From NCBI RefSeq assembly GCF_000178155.2, contig NZ_ADKM02000122.1, forward strand, positions 124,001-188,000: a stretch of 64,000 nucleotides of DNA. The letters run 5' to 3'. Of this stretch, positions 1-8,153 are shown piece after piece. The position numbers were made by a program, and so were the translations under genes. The stretch's first letter is position 1. The number at the start of each line of letters is the position of its first letter. The notes beneath the pieces were generated by a model. The model saw only the letters and a list, made by a program, of their open reading frames with translations. It did no database searches and had not been told where the DNA came from. The stretch comes from Hominimerdicola alba 8 (lineage in GTDB: Bacteria; Bacillota; Clostridia; Oscillospirales; Ruminococcaceae).

Positions 1-441
1 CTGGCAAGCGAGGGCAGGTATGAAGTTACCGATGAGGTGAAGAAGATCCTGGCTGAAGAGTTCTACGCAGGCTGCTGCGATGACGAAAAGACTAAGGCTA
101 CGATCAAGGAGTACTATGACAAGTATTCTTATACCTGCGACACCCACACTGCTGTGGCTGTTTCAGTTTACGAGGAATATGTGAAAGCAACAGGCGACAA
201 GACCAAGACCGTTATCGCTTCCACTGCAAGCCCATATAAGTTCAGCGGTTCTGTACTGAGCGCACTGGGCAAGGACAACGGCAGCGACGAGTTCACTCTG
301 GTCGAGGAACTTGGCAAGGCTTCAGGCATGCCTATACCTGCATCGCTGGCATCACTTAAAGATAAGGAAATAAGGTTCTCTGAGGTCATCGCAAAGGACG
401 AAATGAAAGACTTCGTATTCAGAGCGCTGAATGTAAAATAA
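1..441 (+). CDS. thrC: threonine synthase, C-terminal part (5' end outside window)
   Basis: The frame is open from base 1, so the start lies upstream of the window. About 146 residues are visible. Threonine synthase is a PLP enzyme that converts O-phosphohomoserine to threonine in the cytosol. The tail has the family's C-terminal features: a Y..CDTHTAVA segment and a VIASTASPYKFSGSVLSAL-type strand-helix that closes the active site, followed by a GKASGMPIPASL segment. The PLP lysine would be in the missing part. An internal GTG at 37 is not the true start. A small GC hairpin follows the stop. The family call is from recalled motifs and is fairly secure. Confidence 0.88.
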   Translation: MASEGRYEVTDEVKKILAEEFYAGCCDDEKTKATIKEYYDKYSYTCDTHTAVAVSVYEEYVKATGDKTKTVIASTASPYKFSGSVLSALGKDNGSDEFTLVEELGKASGMPIPASLASLKDKEIRFSEVIAKDEMKDFVFRALNVK

Positions 442-449
442 TATATGTA

Positions 450-466
450 CCGCCCGTATGGGGCGG
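450..466. terminator. short GC hairpin between thrC and the DUF1540 gene
   Basis: CCGCCC (450-455) pairs with GGGCGG (461-466) around a 5-base loop. It lies between two convergent genes and could end both transcripts. There is no good T-run on either side, so its strength as an intrinsic terminator is doubtful. Confidence 0.4.
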
Positions 467-472
467 CACAGT

Positions 473-646
473 TCAGTGACAGCTGTCGCATGCCTTGAAG
501 GTCTTGCAGACAGTTTCGTCACAGCAGTTTGGGTCGGAACAAGTGCTGCACACCTGTATCCTGCCTGCGGTGCATTCGCTGCCGTTCTGATTGTGAACGC
601 AGTTTTCCACATCACAATGAATACCATAGATCTTATCCTTTTCCAT
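473..646 (-). CDS. small cysteine-rich DUF1540 protein
   Basis: This 57-residue reading frame starts with ATG at 646, preceded by an AAAGGAG-type ribosome site (rc of about 653-660), and ends with TGA at 473-475. The product begins MEKDKIYGIHCDVENC and has nine cysteines, in patterns CDVENC, CSTCSDPNCC, VCKTF and ACDSC. This spacing is what I recall for DUF1540, a small presumed metal-binding family common in Clostridia. The function is unknown. It converges with thrC. The cysteine pattern and the strong RBS make it a real gene despite its length. Confidence 0.82.
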   Translation of the reverse strand: MEKDKIYGIHCDVENCVHNQNGSECTAGRIQVCSTCSDPNCCDETVCKTFKACDSCH

Positions 647-741
647 GACTGTACACTCCTTTTCTTCGGGTAATGCTAGTGTACGCGGCTTCAGGCTGTT
701 TATAACAGGAAAAATTTACCGATATAGAACAGGAGTATACA

Positions 742-1452
742 ATGAAACTATACACGATCGCTGATCTGCATCTCTCGTTCGGTGTCGATAAGCCGATGAA
801 TATTTTCGGAGGCTGGGACGACCATGTTAACAGGATACAGCAGAACTGGCAGAAAAAGGTCAGACCTGAGGATATTGTGGTACTGCCCGGTGATCTGTCA
901 TGGGGCATGAATTTTGAGCAGACCGAGAAGGATCTTGATTTTCTCAATAAACTCAACGGCACTAAGATCATTTCAAAAGGCAATCATGATTACTGGTGGA
1001 GCACTGTGTCGAAAATGCAGAGATTTTTTGATGAAAAAGGCTTCAATACACTGAATATACTGCATAATAACCATTATGCTTTCGGCGGTATCGGCATTTG
1101 CGGAACGCGCGGATGGGTCAATGATAATAGTGAGCCTGCCAGTGCAAAAGTCATCGCCCGCGAGGCGATACGTTTGGAACTGTCAATAAAATCTGCAATA
1201 GCCGCCGGGCTAAGACCTGTAGTATTTCTGCATTATCCACCTGTATATGGAGAGAGCAGAAACTTTGAGATACTTGACGTTCTTTATAAGTACGGGATCA
1301 AAAGGGTCTTTTACGGACATTTGCATGGCAAAGCACATGGTTATGCAGTGAATGGTGTATACGATGGTATTAATTATCGCCTGATATCAAGTGATTTTTT
1401 GCATTTTGACCCATTGGATATTACTGAAATTGTGCAAAGTGACAATTTCTAA
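742..1452 (+). CDS. calcineurin-like metallophosphoesterase
   Basis: The 236-residue cytosolic protein belongs to the binuclear metallophosphoesterase fold. Visible metal ligands in order are DLH (D8, H10), GDLSW (50-54), GNHDYWW (80-86), HYPP (164-167) and GHLHG (192-196). This is the complete five-block signature. There is no signal peptide. The substrate cannot be read from sequence; the GNHDYWW variant is typical of a clostridial group often annotated as a serine/threonine phosphatase-like protein. ATG 742 follows AGGAG at 731-735. It stands alone between the divergent DUF1540 gene and the tig promoter. Confidence 0.85.
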   Translation: MKLYTIADLHLSFGVDKPMNIFGGWDDHVNRIQQNWQKKVRPEDIVVLPGDLSWGMNFEQTEKDLDFLNKLNGTKIISKGNHDYWWSTVSKMQRFFDEKGFNTLNILHNNHYAFGGIGICGTRGWVNDNSEPASAKVIAREAIRLELSIKSAIAAGLRPVVFLHYPPVYGESRNFEILDVLYKYGIKRVFYGHLHGKAHGYAVNGVYDGINYRLISSDFLHFDPLDITEIVQSDNF

Positions 1453-1480
1453 AAAAGTACTGGAAATAACAGCAAAAGTA

Positions 1481-1489
1481 TGCTATAAT
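1481..1489 (+). promoter_or_regulatory. extended -10 promoter for tig
   Basis: TGCTATAAT gives an extended -10 element (TGN plus TATAAT at 1484-1489). The -35 region about 17 bases upstream is poor, as is common for extended -10 promoters. GGAGGA at 1511-1516 is the ribosome site for tig. Confidence 0.65.
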
Positions 1490-1524
1490 ATTAAAGATAT
1501 ATTTTTATTTGGAGGAATTCTAAA

Positions 1525-2805
1525 ATGAGTTTAAAGGCTACAAATAATGTTGGAACTAACAGCTATGAGCTGGAGATCGAGATACCTGCAAAGGATTTTG
1601 AGGAAGCACTGCAGAAGGCATACCTCAGAGCAAGAAAGAATATTTCTATGCCCGGTTTCCGTAAGGGTAAGGCTCCCAGAAAGCTGATCGAGAAGGAGTA
1701 CGGCGAGGAAGTATTCTATGAGGATGCTGTTAATCTGCTGTATGCACCTGTTGTTAACGGTGCTATCGATGAGTCAGGTCTTGACCTTGTTACTCAGCCT
1801 GAGGTCGAGGTAGTTGCGATCAGCAAGGAAGAGGGCGTTCAGCTTAAGGCTAAGTGCACCACCAGACCTGAGGTAGAAGTTAAGGACTACAAGGGTATAG
1901 AGGTTGAAAAAGTTGTCAATGCTGTAACTGATGAAGATGTTCAGAAGAAGCTCGACGAACTGAGAGAGAAGAATGTCAGGATCGTGACTGTTGATGACAG
2001 AGCTGCTGAGAACGGCGATACTGTAAAGATCGACTTTGAGGGCTTCAAGGACGATGTTGCATTTGAGGGCGGCAAGGCGGAAGACTTCGATCTTGAACTG
2101 GGCAGCGGTCAGTTCATCCCCGGTTTCGAGGATCAGATCGTTGGTCACAGTGCTGGTGAGTCTTTTGACATCAATGTTACTTTCCCTGAGGAGTATCAGG
2201 TAAAGGATCTTGCAGGCGCACCCGCAGTATTCAAGATCAATCTGAAGAGCATTTCAAAGAAGGAACTGCCTGAACTCGATGATGATATGGTAAAGGATTC
2301 TACCGATTTCGATACTGTTGACGAGTACAAGGCTGATATAAAGGCTAAGCTGGAAGAGGCTGCTGAAAAGGCTGCTGACGCTAAGGTCGAGGGTGACATC
2401 TTTGATAAGGTCATCGAGAACATGACTGCTGAGATACCGGAAGTAATGTATGATAACAGAGTTAACGAGATGGTTGCTGAGCTTGAGCAGAGAATGGCTC
2501 CTCAGGGCATTTCTCTGGATATGTACATGCAGTTCACAGGTCAGACTATCGATACTATCAAGAAGGGTTATGCTGAGCAGGCTGAGAAGCAGGTCAAGCT
2601 GAGACTGGCTCTCGAGAAGATCGCTGAACTGGAAAAGGTTGAGGTAACAGATGAGGAACTGGAGGAAGAGTTCAAGAATCTGTCCGAAACATACAAGATG
2701 GAAGTTGATCAGATCAAGGCTCTGATTCCCGCTGAGAATCTGAAGATGGATCTGTCCGTTGGCAAGGCTGTTGATATAATCAAGGAGTCTGCTGTTATCA
2801 AGTAA
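1525..2805 (+). CDS. tig: trigger factor, ribosome-associated chaperone and prolyl isomerase
   Basis: The 426-residue protein has the usual trigger factor length and order. The N-terminal ribosome-binding domain carries the GFRKGKAP loop (about 44-51) that docks on ribosomal protein uL23. A FKBP-type PPIase domain lies at about 155-245, with [10 protein letters not shown] and [11 protein letters not shown] long acidic helical C-terminal arm forms the chaperone cradle. It folds nascent chains at the exit tunnel. It is followed by clpP and clpX, the common bacterial tig-clpP-clpX arrangement. The start is fixed by GGAGGA 8 bases before ATG 1525. Confidence 0.97.
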   Translation: MSLKATNNVGTNSYELEIEIPAKDFEEALQKAYLRARKNISMPGFRKGKAPRKLIEKEYGEEVFYEDAVNLLYAPVVNGAIDESGLDLVTQPEVEVVAISKEEGVQLKAKCTTRPEVEVKDYKGIEVEKVVNAVTDEDVQKKLDELREKNVRIVTVDDRAAENGDTVKIDFEGFKDDVAFEGGKAEDFDLELGSGQFIPGFEDQIVGHSAGESFDINVTFPEEYQVKDLAGAPAVFKINLKSISKKELPELDDDMVKDSTDFDTVDEYKADIKAKLEEAAEKAADAKVEGDIFDKVIENMTAEIPEVMYDNRVNEMVAELEQRMAPQGISLDMYMQFTGQTIDTIKKGYAEQAEKQVKLRLALEKIAELEKVEVTDEELEEEFKNLSETYKMEVDQIKALIPAENLKMDLSVGKAVDIIKESAVIK

Positions 2806-2825
2806 GAGATATATCGCCTGCATTC

Positions 2826-2851
2826 GTCGCCACGAAATGTGGACGGCTTTT
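2826..2851 (+). terminator. hairpin in the tig-clpP gap, possible partial terminator
   Basis: An eight-pair stem with one bulged A (2826-2833 with 2839-2847) and a GAAAT loop is followed by only four T's. It may be an attenuating or processing site that separates tig levels from clpPX. No separate clpP promoter is obvious. Confidence 0.4.
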
Positions 2852-2927
2852 GCGGGCGAATACTTATATTTATCCCGAACGCGTATCAAGGCGTTTAGGT
2901 ATCAGATTTTGTTTAGGAGGCATTTTT

Positions 2928-3518
2928 ATGGCACTTGTACCTTATGTAGTAGAACAGACCAGCAGGGGAGAACGCAGTATGGATATATTCTCCCGTCTGC
3001 TTAACGACAGGATAATAATGCTCTGTGAGCCTATAGACGATCATGTTGCCAGTCTCGTTACAGCTCAGCTGCTATTTCTGGAGAGTCAGGATCCGGAAAA
3101 GGATATCGATCTATATATAAACAGCCCAGGAGGTTCGGTCACCGCAGGTATGGCTATCTATGACACAATGAATTATATCAAGTGTGATGTCAACACGATC
3201 TGCATGGGCATGGCTGCTTCTATGGGCGCATTTCTGCTTTCCTGCGGTACTAAGGGCAAGCGTTTCTCTCTTCCTAACAGTGAGATAATGATCCATCAGC
3301 CTCTTATCGGCGGCGGCGGTATATCGGGTCAGTGTACAGATGTTAAGATCCATTCCGACCATCTGGTAGCTACAAGAGAAAAACTCAACAAAATACTTGC
3401 TGAGAATACCGGCAAGAGCATAGAGCAGATAGCCATAGATACTGAGCGTGACAACTACCTGTCTGCGCAGGAAGCTATGGAGTACGGCCTTATCGACAAG
3501 GTTATTTCAAAAAGATAG
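2928..3518 (+). CDS. clpP: ATP-dependent Clp protease proteolytic subunit
   Basis: This 196-residue serine protease subunit is the standard ClpP length. The catalytic triad is visible: Ser98 in GMAASMGAF, His123 in MIHQPL and Asp175 in DTERD (numbered from the start chosen here). ClpP forms a double heptamer that degrades proteins fed by ClpX. The frame is open upstream to an ATG at 2850, but AGGAGG at 2915-2920 lies 7 bases before ATG 2928, and [16 protein letters not shown] is the normal ClpP N-terminus. clpX follows after 12 bases, so the two are co-transcribed. Confidence 0.97.
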   Translation: MALVPYVVEQTSRGERSMDIFSRLLNDRIIMLCEPIDDHVASLVTAQLLFLESQDPEKDIDLYINSPGGSVTAGMAIYDTMNYIKCDVNTICMGMAASMGAFLLSCGTKGKRFSLPNSEIMIHQPLIGGGGISGQCTDVKIHSDHLVATREKLNKILAENTGKSIEQIAIDTERDNYLSAQEAMEYGLIDKVISKR

Positions 3519-3530
3519 GTTGTGAGCTAA

Positions 3531-4805
3531 ATGGCTAATGAAACACTCAAAAGATGCCTTTTTTGCGGAAAAACTGAAAATAAAGTCAGAAACATGTTTT
3601 CTGCGGGCAATAACCACATCTGCGATGAATGCGTTCTTTTCTGCTATGACATTCTGGAAGAGCAGGGAAGCGTTTCACCAAGAGTAAAAATGGCTGAGAA
3701 GCCCCCGAAAAAAGTTAAGACTGCATCTGCAGAAGACGGCATCACCCTTAAAAAGCCCGCTGAGATCAAGGCTGTGCTTGACGAATACGTTGTCGGTCAG
3801 GACGAAGCTAAGATCGCACTTTCTGTTGCGGTCTACAATCACTATAAGCGCATTCTGACGCTTGACGATGATTTTGATGATGTTGAGATACAGAAGAGCA
3901 ATGTGCTGCTGCTGGGTCCTACAGGTACAGGTAAAACGCTGCTTGCTCAAACACTTGCAAGACTGCTGAATGTACCTTTCGCAATTGCCGATGCTACCAC
4001 TCTTACAGAGGCGGGTTATGTCGGTGATGATGTTGAGAACGTACTGACAAGACTAATACAGGCTGCTAACTACAATGTTGAGGAAGCCTCTCACGGTATA
4101 ATTTATATCGACGAGATAGATAAGATAGCAAGAAAGTCTGAAAACACTTCCATCACTCGTGATGTAAGCGGTGAAGGTGTGCAGCAGGCTCTGCTTAAGA
4201 TAGTTGAGGGCACTGTTTCCAATGTTCCTCCGCAGGGCGGAAGAAAGCATCCCCATCAGGAGTTCATTCAGATCGACACCAAGAACATACTGTTCATCTG
4301 CGGCGGTGCTTTTGATGGACTCGAAGCTGTAATCAAAAAGCGTACAGACTCGTCGTCTATGGGCTTTGGCGGCACTGTTAAGAATAAGTCTTCCGACTTC
4401 AATGTGCTTAAAAAGGTCGTTCCGCACGATCTGGTCAAGTTCGGCATCGTACCTGAACTTGTTGGTCGTCTGCCTGTAATAACTGTTCTTGACGAGTTGG
4501 ACGAAAGTGCGCTCTGCAAGATTCTTACAGAGCCTAAGAACTCGCTGATAAAGCAGTATACCAAACTGTTCAGACTGGACGATATTGATTTTGAGGTCAC
4601 ACCTGATGCGCTCACTGAGATAGCTAAGGTGACTATCGAGCAGAAGACCGGTGCAAGAGGTCTGCGATCGGTCGTTGAGAGGATACTCACAAAGCTGATG
4701 TTCGATGCACCGTCTGACAGCACTATCAAAGGTATCAAGATCACTGCTGAATGCGTTCGCGACGGCGCTGAGCCTGAGATAATAAGAGAAAAGGACACTG
4801 TTTAG
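3531..4805 (+). CDS. clpX: ATP-dependent Clp protease ATP-binding subunit ClpX
   Basis: This AAA+ unfoldase of 424 residues recognises tagged substrates and threads them into ClpP. An N-terminal zinc finger has CLFCGKTE and CDECVLFC cysteine pairs (about 8-36). The Walker A motif GPTGTGKT and Walker [12 protein letters not shown] are intact. Sensor and IGF-type loop regions follow: the ClpP-binding loop reads MGFGG instead of the usual IGF, within a [12 protein letters not shown] segment. A strong intrinsic terminator follows at once. It is co-directional with clpP. Confidence 0.97.
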   Translation: MANETLKRCLFCGKTENKVRNMFSAGNNHICDECVLFCYDILEEQGSVSPRVKMAEKPPKKVKTASAEDGITLKKPAEIKAVLDEYVVGQDEAKIALSVAVYNHYKRILTLDDDFDDVEIQKSNVLLLGPTGTGKTLLAQTLARLLNVPFAIADATTLTEAGYVGDDVENVLTRLIQAANYNVEEASHGIIYIDEIDKIARKSENTSITRDVSGEGVQQALLKIVEGTVSNVPPQGGRKHPHQEFIQIDTKNILFICGGAFDGLEAVIKKRTDSSSMGFGGTVKNKSSDFNVLKKVVPHDLVKFGIVPELVGRLPVITVLDELDESALCKILTEPKNSLIKQYTKLFRLDDIDFEVTPDALTEIAKVTIEQKTGARGLRSVVERILTKLMFDAPSDSTIKGIKITAECVRDGAEPEIIREKDTV

Positions 4806-4822
4806 ATCTAATATATGAAAAG

Positions 4823-4854
4823 ATCTCCGTATCATAGGTACGGAGATTTTTTTT
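4823..4854 (+). terminator. intrinsic terminator after clpX
   Basis: ATCTCCGTA (4823-4831) pairs perfectly with TACGGAGAT (4839-4847), followed by seven T's. It ends the tig-clpP-clpX transcript. The T-run overlaps the stop codon of the convergent MerR gene. Confidence 0.92.
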
Positions 4855-5920
4855 ATGCCCTGACCATCACATAGTAGTTGGTATCATATCCACCGAAACG
4901 GTAGTCACCGCTTTTCCATTCGATGATAAGGTATTCTATACCATCAAATGTTTTTATTTCGTATGCACAAGCACTGCTGTTATATTTGCGAAGCCAGAAG
5001 CCGCGTGTCCATGTGTGCAAGTCATCACCTGTAATAATCTCATCGCCCAGTATAGCTGTAACATGCCCGCCTTCGCTGAAGGTTATCTCTTTGAAGTAGT
5101 TCACATTGTATTCAGGACTTCCATCAGGCGGTACGATCTTTGGAATAAACTCCGAAGCATGAATTTCGGCAGTGTCAAGAAAACAATATGTTATCCATTT
5201 TCCGATAACTCTGCTGTCGGGAACGAATGGTTTGTTTATGTCGTCCCTTCGTGCTATCTGTCCTTTGGTGTAGTGAATATTGTCGATCTTGCGAAGTGCG
5301 ATCGGTGTTATCTCACCTGTTTCAATATAGTCCTGTGACTTGTGGTCAATTATCATATACAGATCATCACCGTGTTGTTCAAGACGGCAGTCATCAGCAA
5401 ATCGACTTTCTCCATCATCGTAGATCAGTTTTCCTTTAGTCCAACCATAGCACCAGTATCTCTCACCCTTTGGCAGAAAGTATATCATCTTCTTTTTGTC
5501 ACCAAGTATTTCTTTGCCATTCTCGCTTACTATCAGCCACTTGCCTATCATTTGTTCATCGTTCTCAAATGTTATATCGATATCTTCGATCAATGGCTTG
5601 AATTTTGACTCCATTTTTGTACCTCCGTTGTTTATCAGTCTTTCGAGGTCATAAAGCTGCTTTTCAAGTGTTTTTTTGCGTGAATTGAATATTTCCTCAG
5701 TGTTCTTATCCGAGTATAGTATCTCGCAGATCTCTGTAAGAGAAAATCCTACCGTTTTCAACTCTGAAATACGCTCAAATACTGCGATCTGTGAGCGGTC
5801 ATAGTAACGGTATTCTGTAAATCGGTCGATATATACGGGTCTTAACAGTCCCAGCTTGTCATAATGCCTCAGTACTGATATCCGTGTTCCGCATGCTTTT
5901 GCAAAGTCACCTATCTTCAT
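4853..5920 (-). CDS. MerR-family regulator with tandem C-terminal sensor-like domains
   Basis: The 355-residue protein begins with a MerR winged helix (MKIGDFAKACG to about 70, with RHYDKLGLL) and a dimerisation coiled coil (about 75-100). The C-terminus holds two related copies of one domain. Both start with IGKW (125-128 and 239-242), contain WT[KR]G (160-163 and 304-307) and a KS[QG]DY segment (194-198 and 336-340). The second copy, ending with a WKSGDYRFGG...NYYVMVR pattern, resembles a tail I recall from BlaR1-like proteins of Bacilli; that is memory, not a search. The ligand is unknown. The gene is monocistronic and likely autoregulated (see operator). AAAGGAG precedes the ATG. Confidence 0.82.
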   Translation of the reverse strand: MKIGDFAKACGTRISVLRHYDKLGLLRPVYIDRFTEYRYYDRSQIAVFERISELKTVGFSLTEICEILYSDKNTEEIFNSRKKTLEKQLYDLERLINNGGTKMESKFKPLIEDIDITFENDEQMIGKWLIVSENGKEILGDKKKMIYFLPKGERYWCYGWTKGKLIYDDGESRFADDCRLEQHGDDLYMIIDHKSQDYIETGEITPIALRKIDNIHYTKGQIARRDDINKPFVPDSRVIGKWITYCFLDTAEIHASEFIPKIVPPDGSPEYNVNYFKEITFSEGGHVTAILGDEIITGDDLHTWTRGFWLRKYNSSACAYEIKTFDGIEYLIIEWKSGDYRFGGYDTNYYVMVRA

Positions 5921-5942
5921 GATCTCAACTCCTTTAATATTT

Positions 5943-5992
5943 TAAGGTACCTTATGTGAATATTATAAGCCTGAAGTAAGGTTAAGAGTCAA
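5943..5992 (-). promoter_or_regulatory. MerR-type promoter/operator with 19-base spacer
   Basis: Read on the minus strand, TTGACT (5987-5992) and TATAAT (5962-5967) are separated by 19 bases, the over-long spacing typical of promoters twisted by MerR-family activators. The spacer holds an imperfect dyad (AACCTTAC...TTCAGGCTT). A perfect palindrome AAGGTACCTT (5944-5953) lies just downstream of the -10. Autoregulation by the adjacent MerR gene is inferred. Confidence 0.75.
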
Positions 5993-6061
5993 TAGCTTCA
6001 GCAAATCAAGTTGCACACCATCTTAAAAGTTGGCGGAATATGCCACTTTATATATCTGCTA

Positions 6062-6110
6062 TATGGCTTAATTATGATCTGTCAGCGTGATAGCCATAAA
6101 TCATAATTAA
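6062..6110. repeat. interleaved inverted repeats between merR and spoIIIAA
   Basis: TTAATTATGAT (6068-6078) is exactly inverted as ATCATAATTAA (6100-6110). A second pair, TATGGC (6062-6067) and GCCATA (6093-6098), is interleaved with it in the order A-B-A'-B', so the two hairpins overlap and could be alternatives. It lies about 100 bases upstream of spoIIIAA. No convincing housekeeping promoter is visible here, as expected if a sporulation sigma factor is used. No T-run follows, so it is not a terminator. Confidence 0.55.
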
Positions 6111-6208
6111 TGATACAGCATTTTCATACACATGTCAATAATTCTCAAGGCATTAAAACGTATGCGGCAGCATATTATTTATTAAGGACAAGCAAGGAGG
6201 GACATGGA

Positions 6209-7093
6209 TTGGAAAAATCAAAAGGTCTTGAAAGCGTTTTCAGACTGCTGCCCGCATGTATCGCTGACAATATCAGAGGTATGGATCTGTCTTTTGACGA
6301 AATAAGACTGCGTATCGGCAGACCTGTGACGCTGACAACTTCATCCGGTCAGAAATCTGTCGGAGGGTATACTGTTACGGAAGATGACATCGAAATTGTC
6401 ATGACAAGAGCGCTGAAAAATTCTGTACACAGTTCAGCAAAACAGCTGCGTGCAGGATATGTCAGCTTTGAAAACGGCTGCCGCGTAGGTTTTGCGGGAA
6501 CATATGCGGAAAAAGATGGTGCTGTCACAAACATCAGGCTAATCAATTCTGTTTGTATACGTGTTCCGCGAGAAGTCAAAGGCTGTGCTTCTGATATCTT
6601 CTGTAAATGTTTTTCAGACAGACCTTCCTCTGTGCTTATATTTGGTGCGCCTTCTTCGGGCAAGACTACCATTCTGCGTGACCTGACAAGAATGTGCGGA
6701 ATGGTCTACAGGACGACACTTATTGACGAACGCGGAGAACTAGCTGCTGTTTATCTCGGCAGACCGATGAATGATGTGGGGTTACTGACTGATGTCTTTG
6801 ACAAATATCCACGCAAAAATGCTATTGAAACGGCAGTGCGGGTCATGTCCCCGCAGATAATCGTTTGTGATGAGATAGGTTCTTCAGAAGATGTTTTATC
6901 GCTGACTTATGCGCTTGATTCAGGCGTAAAGCTGGTATGCAGCTGTCATTGTGACAGCTTTGAGGAACTAAATTCAAAGGCAAATATCTGTGAACTTCTG
7001 AGTGCGGGTATATTTGACTATACGGTACACCTTGATAAAAACAGAAATATCAGCATAAAATGCAGAGGGCATCGGCAATGCTTAAATTTATAG
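6209..7093 (+). CDS. spoIIIAA: stage III sporulation protein AA, ATPase
   Basis: The 294-residue secretion-type ATPase energises the SpoIIIA-SpoIIQ channel from the mother cell during engulfment. A Walker A motif GAPSSGKTT lies about two thirds in, and a Walker B-like region IIVCDEIG follows. The frame is open to an ATG at 6110, but AAGGAGG (6194-6200) sits 8 bases before TTG 6209, giving MEKSKGLESVF; TTG is therefore the likely start. The last 16 bases overlap spoIIIAB. First gene of an eight-gene operon. Confidence 0.93.
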   Translation: MEKSKGLESVFRLLPACIADNIRGMDLSFDEIRLRIGRPVTLTTSSGQKSVGGYTVTEDDIEIVMTRALKNSVHSSAKQLRAGYVSFENGCRVGFAGTYAEKDGAVTNIRLINSVCIRVPREVKGCASDIFCKCFSDRPSSVLIFGAPSSGKTTILRDLTRMCGMVYRTTLIDERGELAAVYLGRPMNDVGLLTDVFDKYPRKNAIETAVRVMSPQIIVCDEIGSSEDVLSLTYALDSGVKLVCSCHCDSFEELNSKANICELLSAGIFDYTVHLDKNRNISIKCRGHRQCLNL

Positions 7094-7551
7094 GTGCCGT
7101 ACTTGTTACGGCGGCGGGTGCTTTTGCGGGTGAAATGGAAGTATGCAGGCTGAAAGACCGCGTGATCCAGCTCACAGAACTTGTGGAACTTCTTGAACAG
7201 ATACAGCTTTATCTGTCAGCTTACGGGGCATCGACAGAAGAACTTTTTAAGATGTTGTCTTCAAAGCAAGGTGAATATCACAGCTGTTTTCAGACAAGCA
7301 GCAGCGAACTGACACAGGAGGTCTGCGCTGCGCTGAGAGAAAGCAGCCTTGAAATGAAAGACGCTCTGGCAGACTATATATATGATTTCGGTAAAACGAC
7401 TCTGGACGGTCAGCTGCAAAAGACGTCTATATTGATGTCTGATGTCAATGCGGTGCTTCGGTCTGTCAAGGAAAAATGCGAGAAAAACACAAAACTTTAC
7501 AGGGCGGCAGGCTTTTCGATCGGAATGATGGCGGCTGTGCTGCTGATCTAG
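7078..7551 (+). CDS. spoIIIAB: stage III sporulation protein AB
   Basis: The 157-residue protein has one N-terminal membrane segment (MLKFIGAVLVTAAGAFAG) and one at the C-terminus (FSIGMMAAVLLI), with a helical cytosolic region between, resembling a type II secretion GspF-like subunit fragment. ATG 7078 (preceded by AGAGGG) is preferred over an upstream ATG at 7060. It overlaps spoIIIAA and ends one base before the GTG of the next frame, so translation is coupled. Confidence 0.9.
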   Translation: MLKFIGAVLVTAAGAFAGEMEVCRLKDRVIQLTELVELLEQIQLYLSAYGASTEELFKMLSSKQGEYHSCFQTSSSELTQEVCAALRESSLEMKDALADYIYDFGKTTLDGQLQKTSILMSDVNAVLRSVKEKCEKNTKLYRAAGFSIGMMAAVLLI

Positions 7552-7560
7552 GTGAAATCG

Positions 7561-7758
7561 ATGGATATTGATCTTATATTCAAAATAGCTGCGGTAGGAA
7601 TTATCGTTGCTGTGCTCAATCAGCTTTTAAAGCGTGCCGAACGCGATGAACAGGCGATGATGACCACATTGGCAGGACTTGTTGTGGTACTTATGATGGT
7701 CGTCAGCAAGATCGGTGAACTTTTTGACACGATAAAGAACATTTTCGGGCTTTACTGA
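7561..7758 (+). CDS. spoIIIAC: stage III sporulation protein AC
   Basis: This small membrane protein of 65 residues has two hydrophobic helices (IFKIAAVGIIVAVLNQLL and LAGLVVVLMMVVSKIGELF) joined by a charged turn with ERDEQA. This is the SpoIIIAC architecture and size. An in-frame GTG exists at 7552, but AGGTGA (7550-7555) fits ATG 7561. Its stop overlaps the start of spoIIIAD by one base. Confidence 0.9.
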   Translation: MDIDLIFKIAAVGIIVAVLNQLLKRAERDEQAMMTTLAGLVVVLMMVVSKIGELFDTIKNIFGLY

Positions 7759-8144
7759 TGGATATAGTCGGTATATGTGCTTTTGCGCTGACTGCGGTTT
7801 TTGTATGCAAGTCTGTTGAATCTGATGCGCGTGAGATAAAACTGCTGCTGGTGACAGTGGCTGCTGTGATAATATTTGTAAAAGCGGCGGGTTCGCTCGG
7901 CTCGATCTTTGCAGAGATCCGTTCGCTGTTTTATGAGGGAGATGCTGACCCGCAATATGTGAGGATATTGCTTAAAGCACTGGGGATATGCTATCTGACT
8001 GACTTCGCTTCGGGCATCTGCCGTGACAGCGGTGAGAACACACTCGCTTCGCAGACGCTTATGGCTGGCAAGACAGCACTGCTGATAACCTCACTGCCGA
8101 TGCTGGAAGCACTTATAGGTGTGATAAAAACACTGCTTGTCTGA
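7758..8144 (+). CDS. spoIIIAD: stage III sporulation protein AD
   Basis: The 128-residue polytopic membrane protein has four hydrophobic segments and the conserved LTDFASGICRDSGENTLASQ region near residues 76-95. SpoIIIAC and SpoIIIAD are thought to form the membrane platform of the channel. TGATG overlap with spoIIIAC shows coupled translation. Confidence 0.92.
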   Translation: MDIVGICAFALTAVFVCKSVESDAREIKLLLVTVAAVIIFVKAAGSLGSIFAEIRSLFYEGDADPQYVRILLKALGICYLTDFASGICRDSGENTLASQTLMAGKTALLITSLPMLEALIGVIKTLLV

Positions 8145-8153
8145 GGGATAGAA

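Noticed and set aside
458-673. 71-residue plus-strand frame
   Set aside because: It is the antisense shadow of the DUF1540 gene, with no ribosome site.
6110-6208. Sigma-E-like elements (CATACACA) before spoIIIAA
   Set aside because: The -10-like string has one mismatch and no -35 at correct distance; support too weak to annotate.
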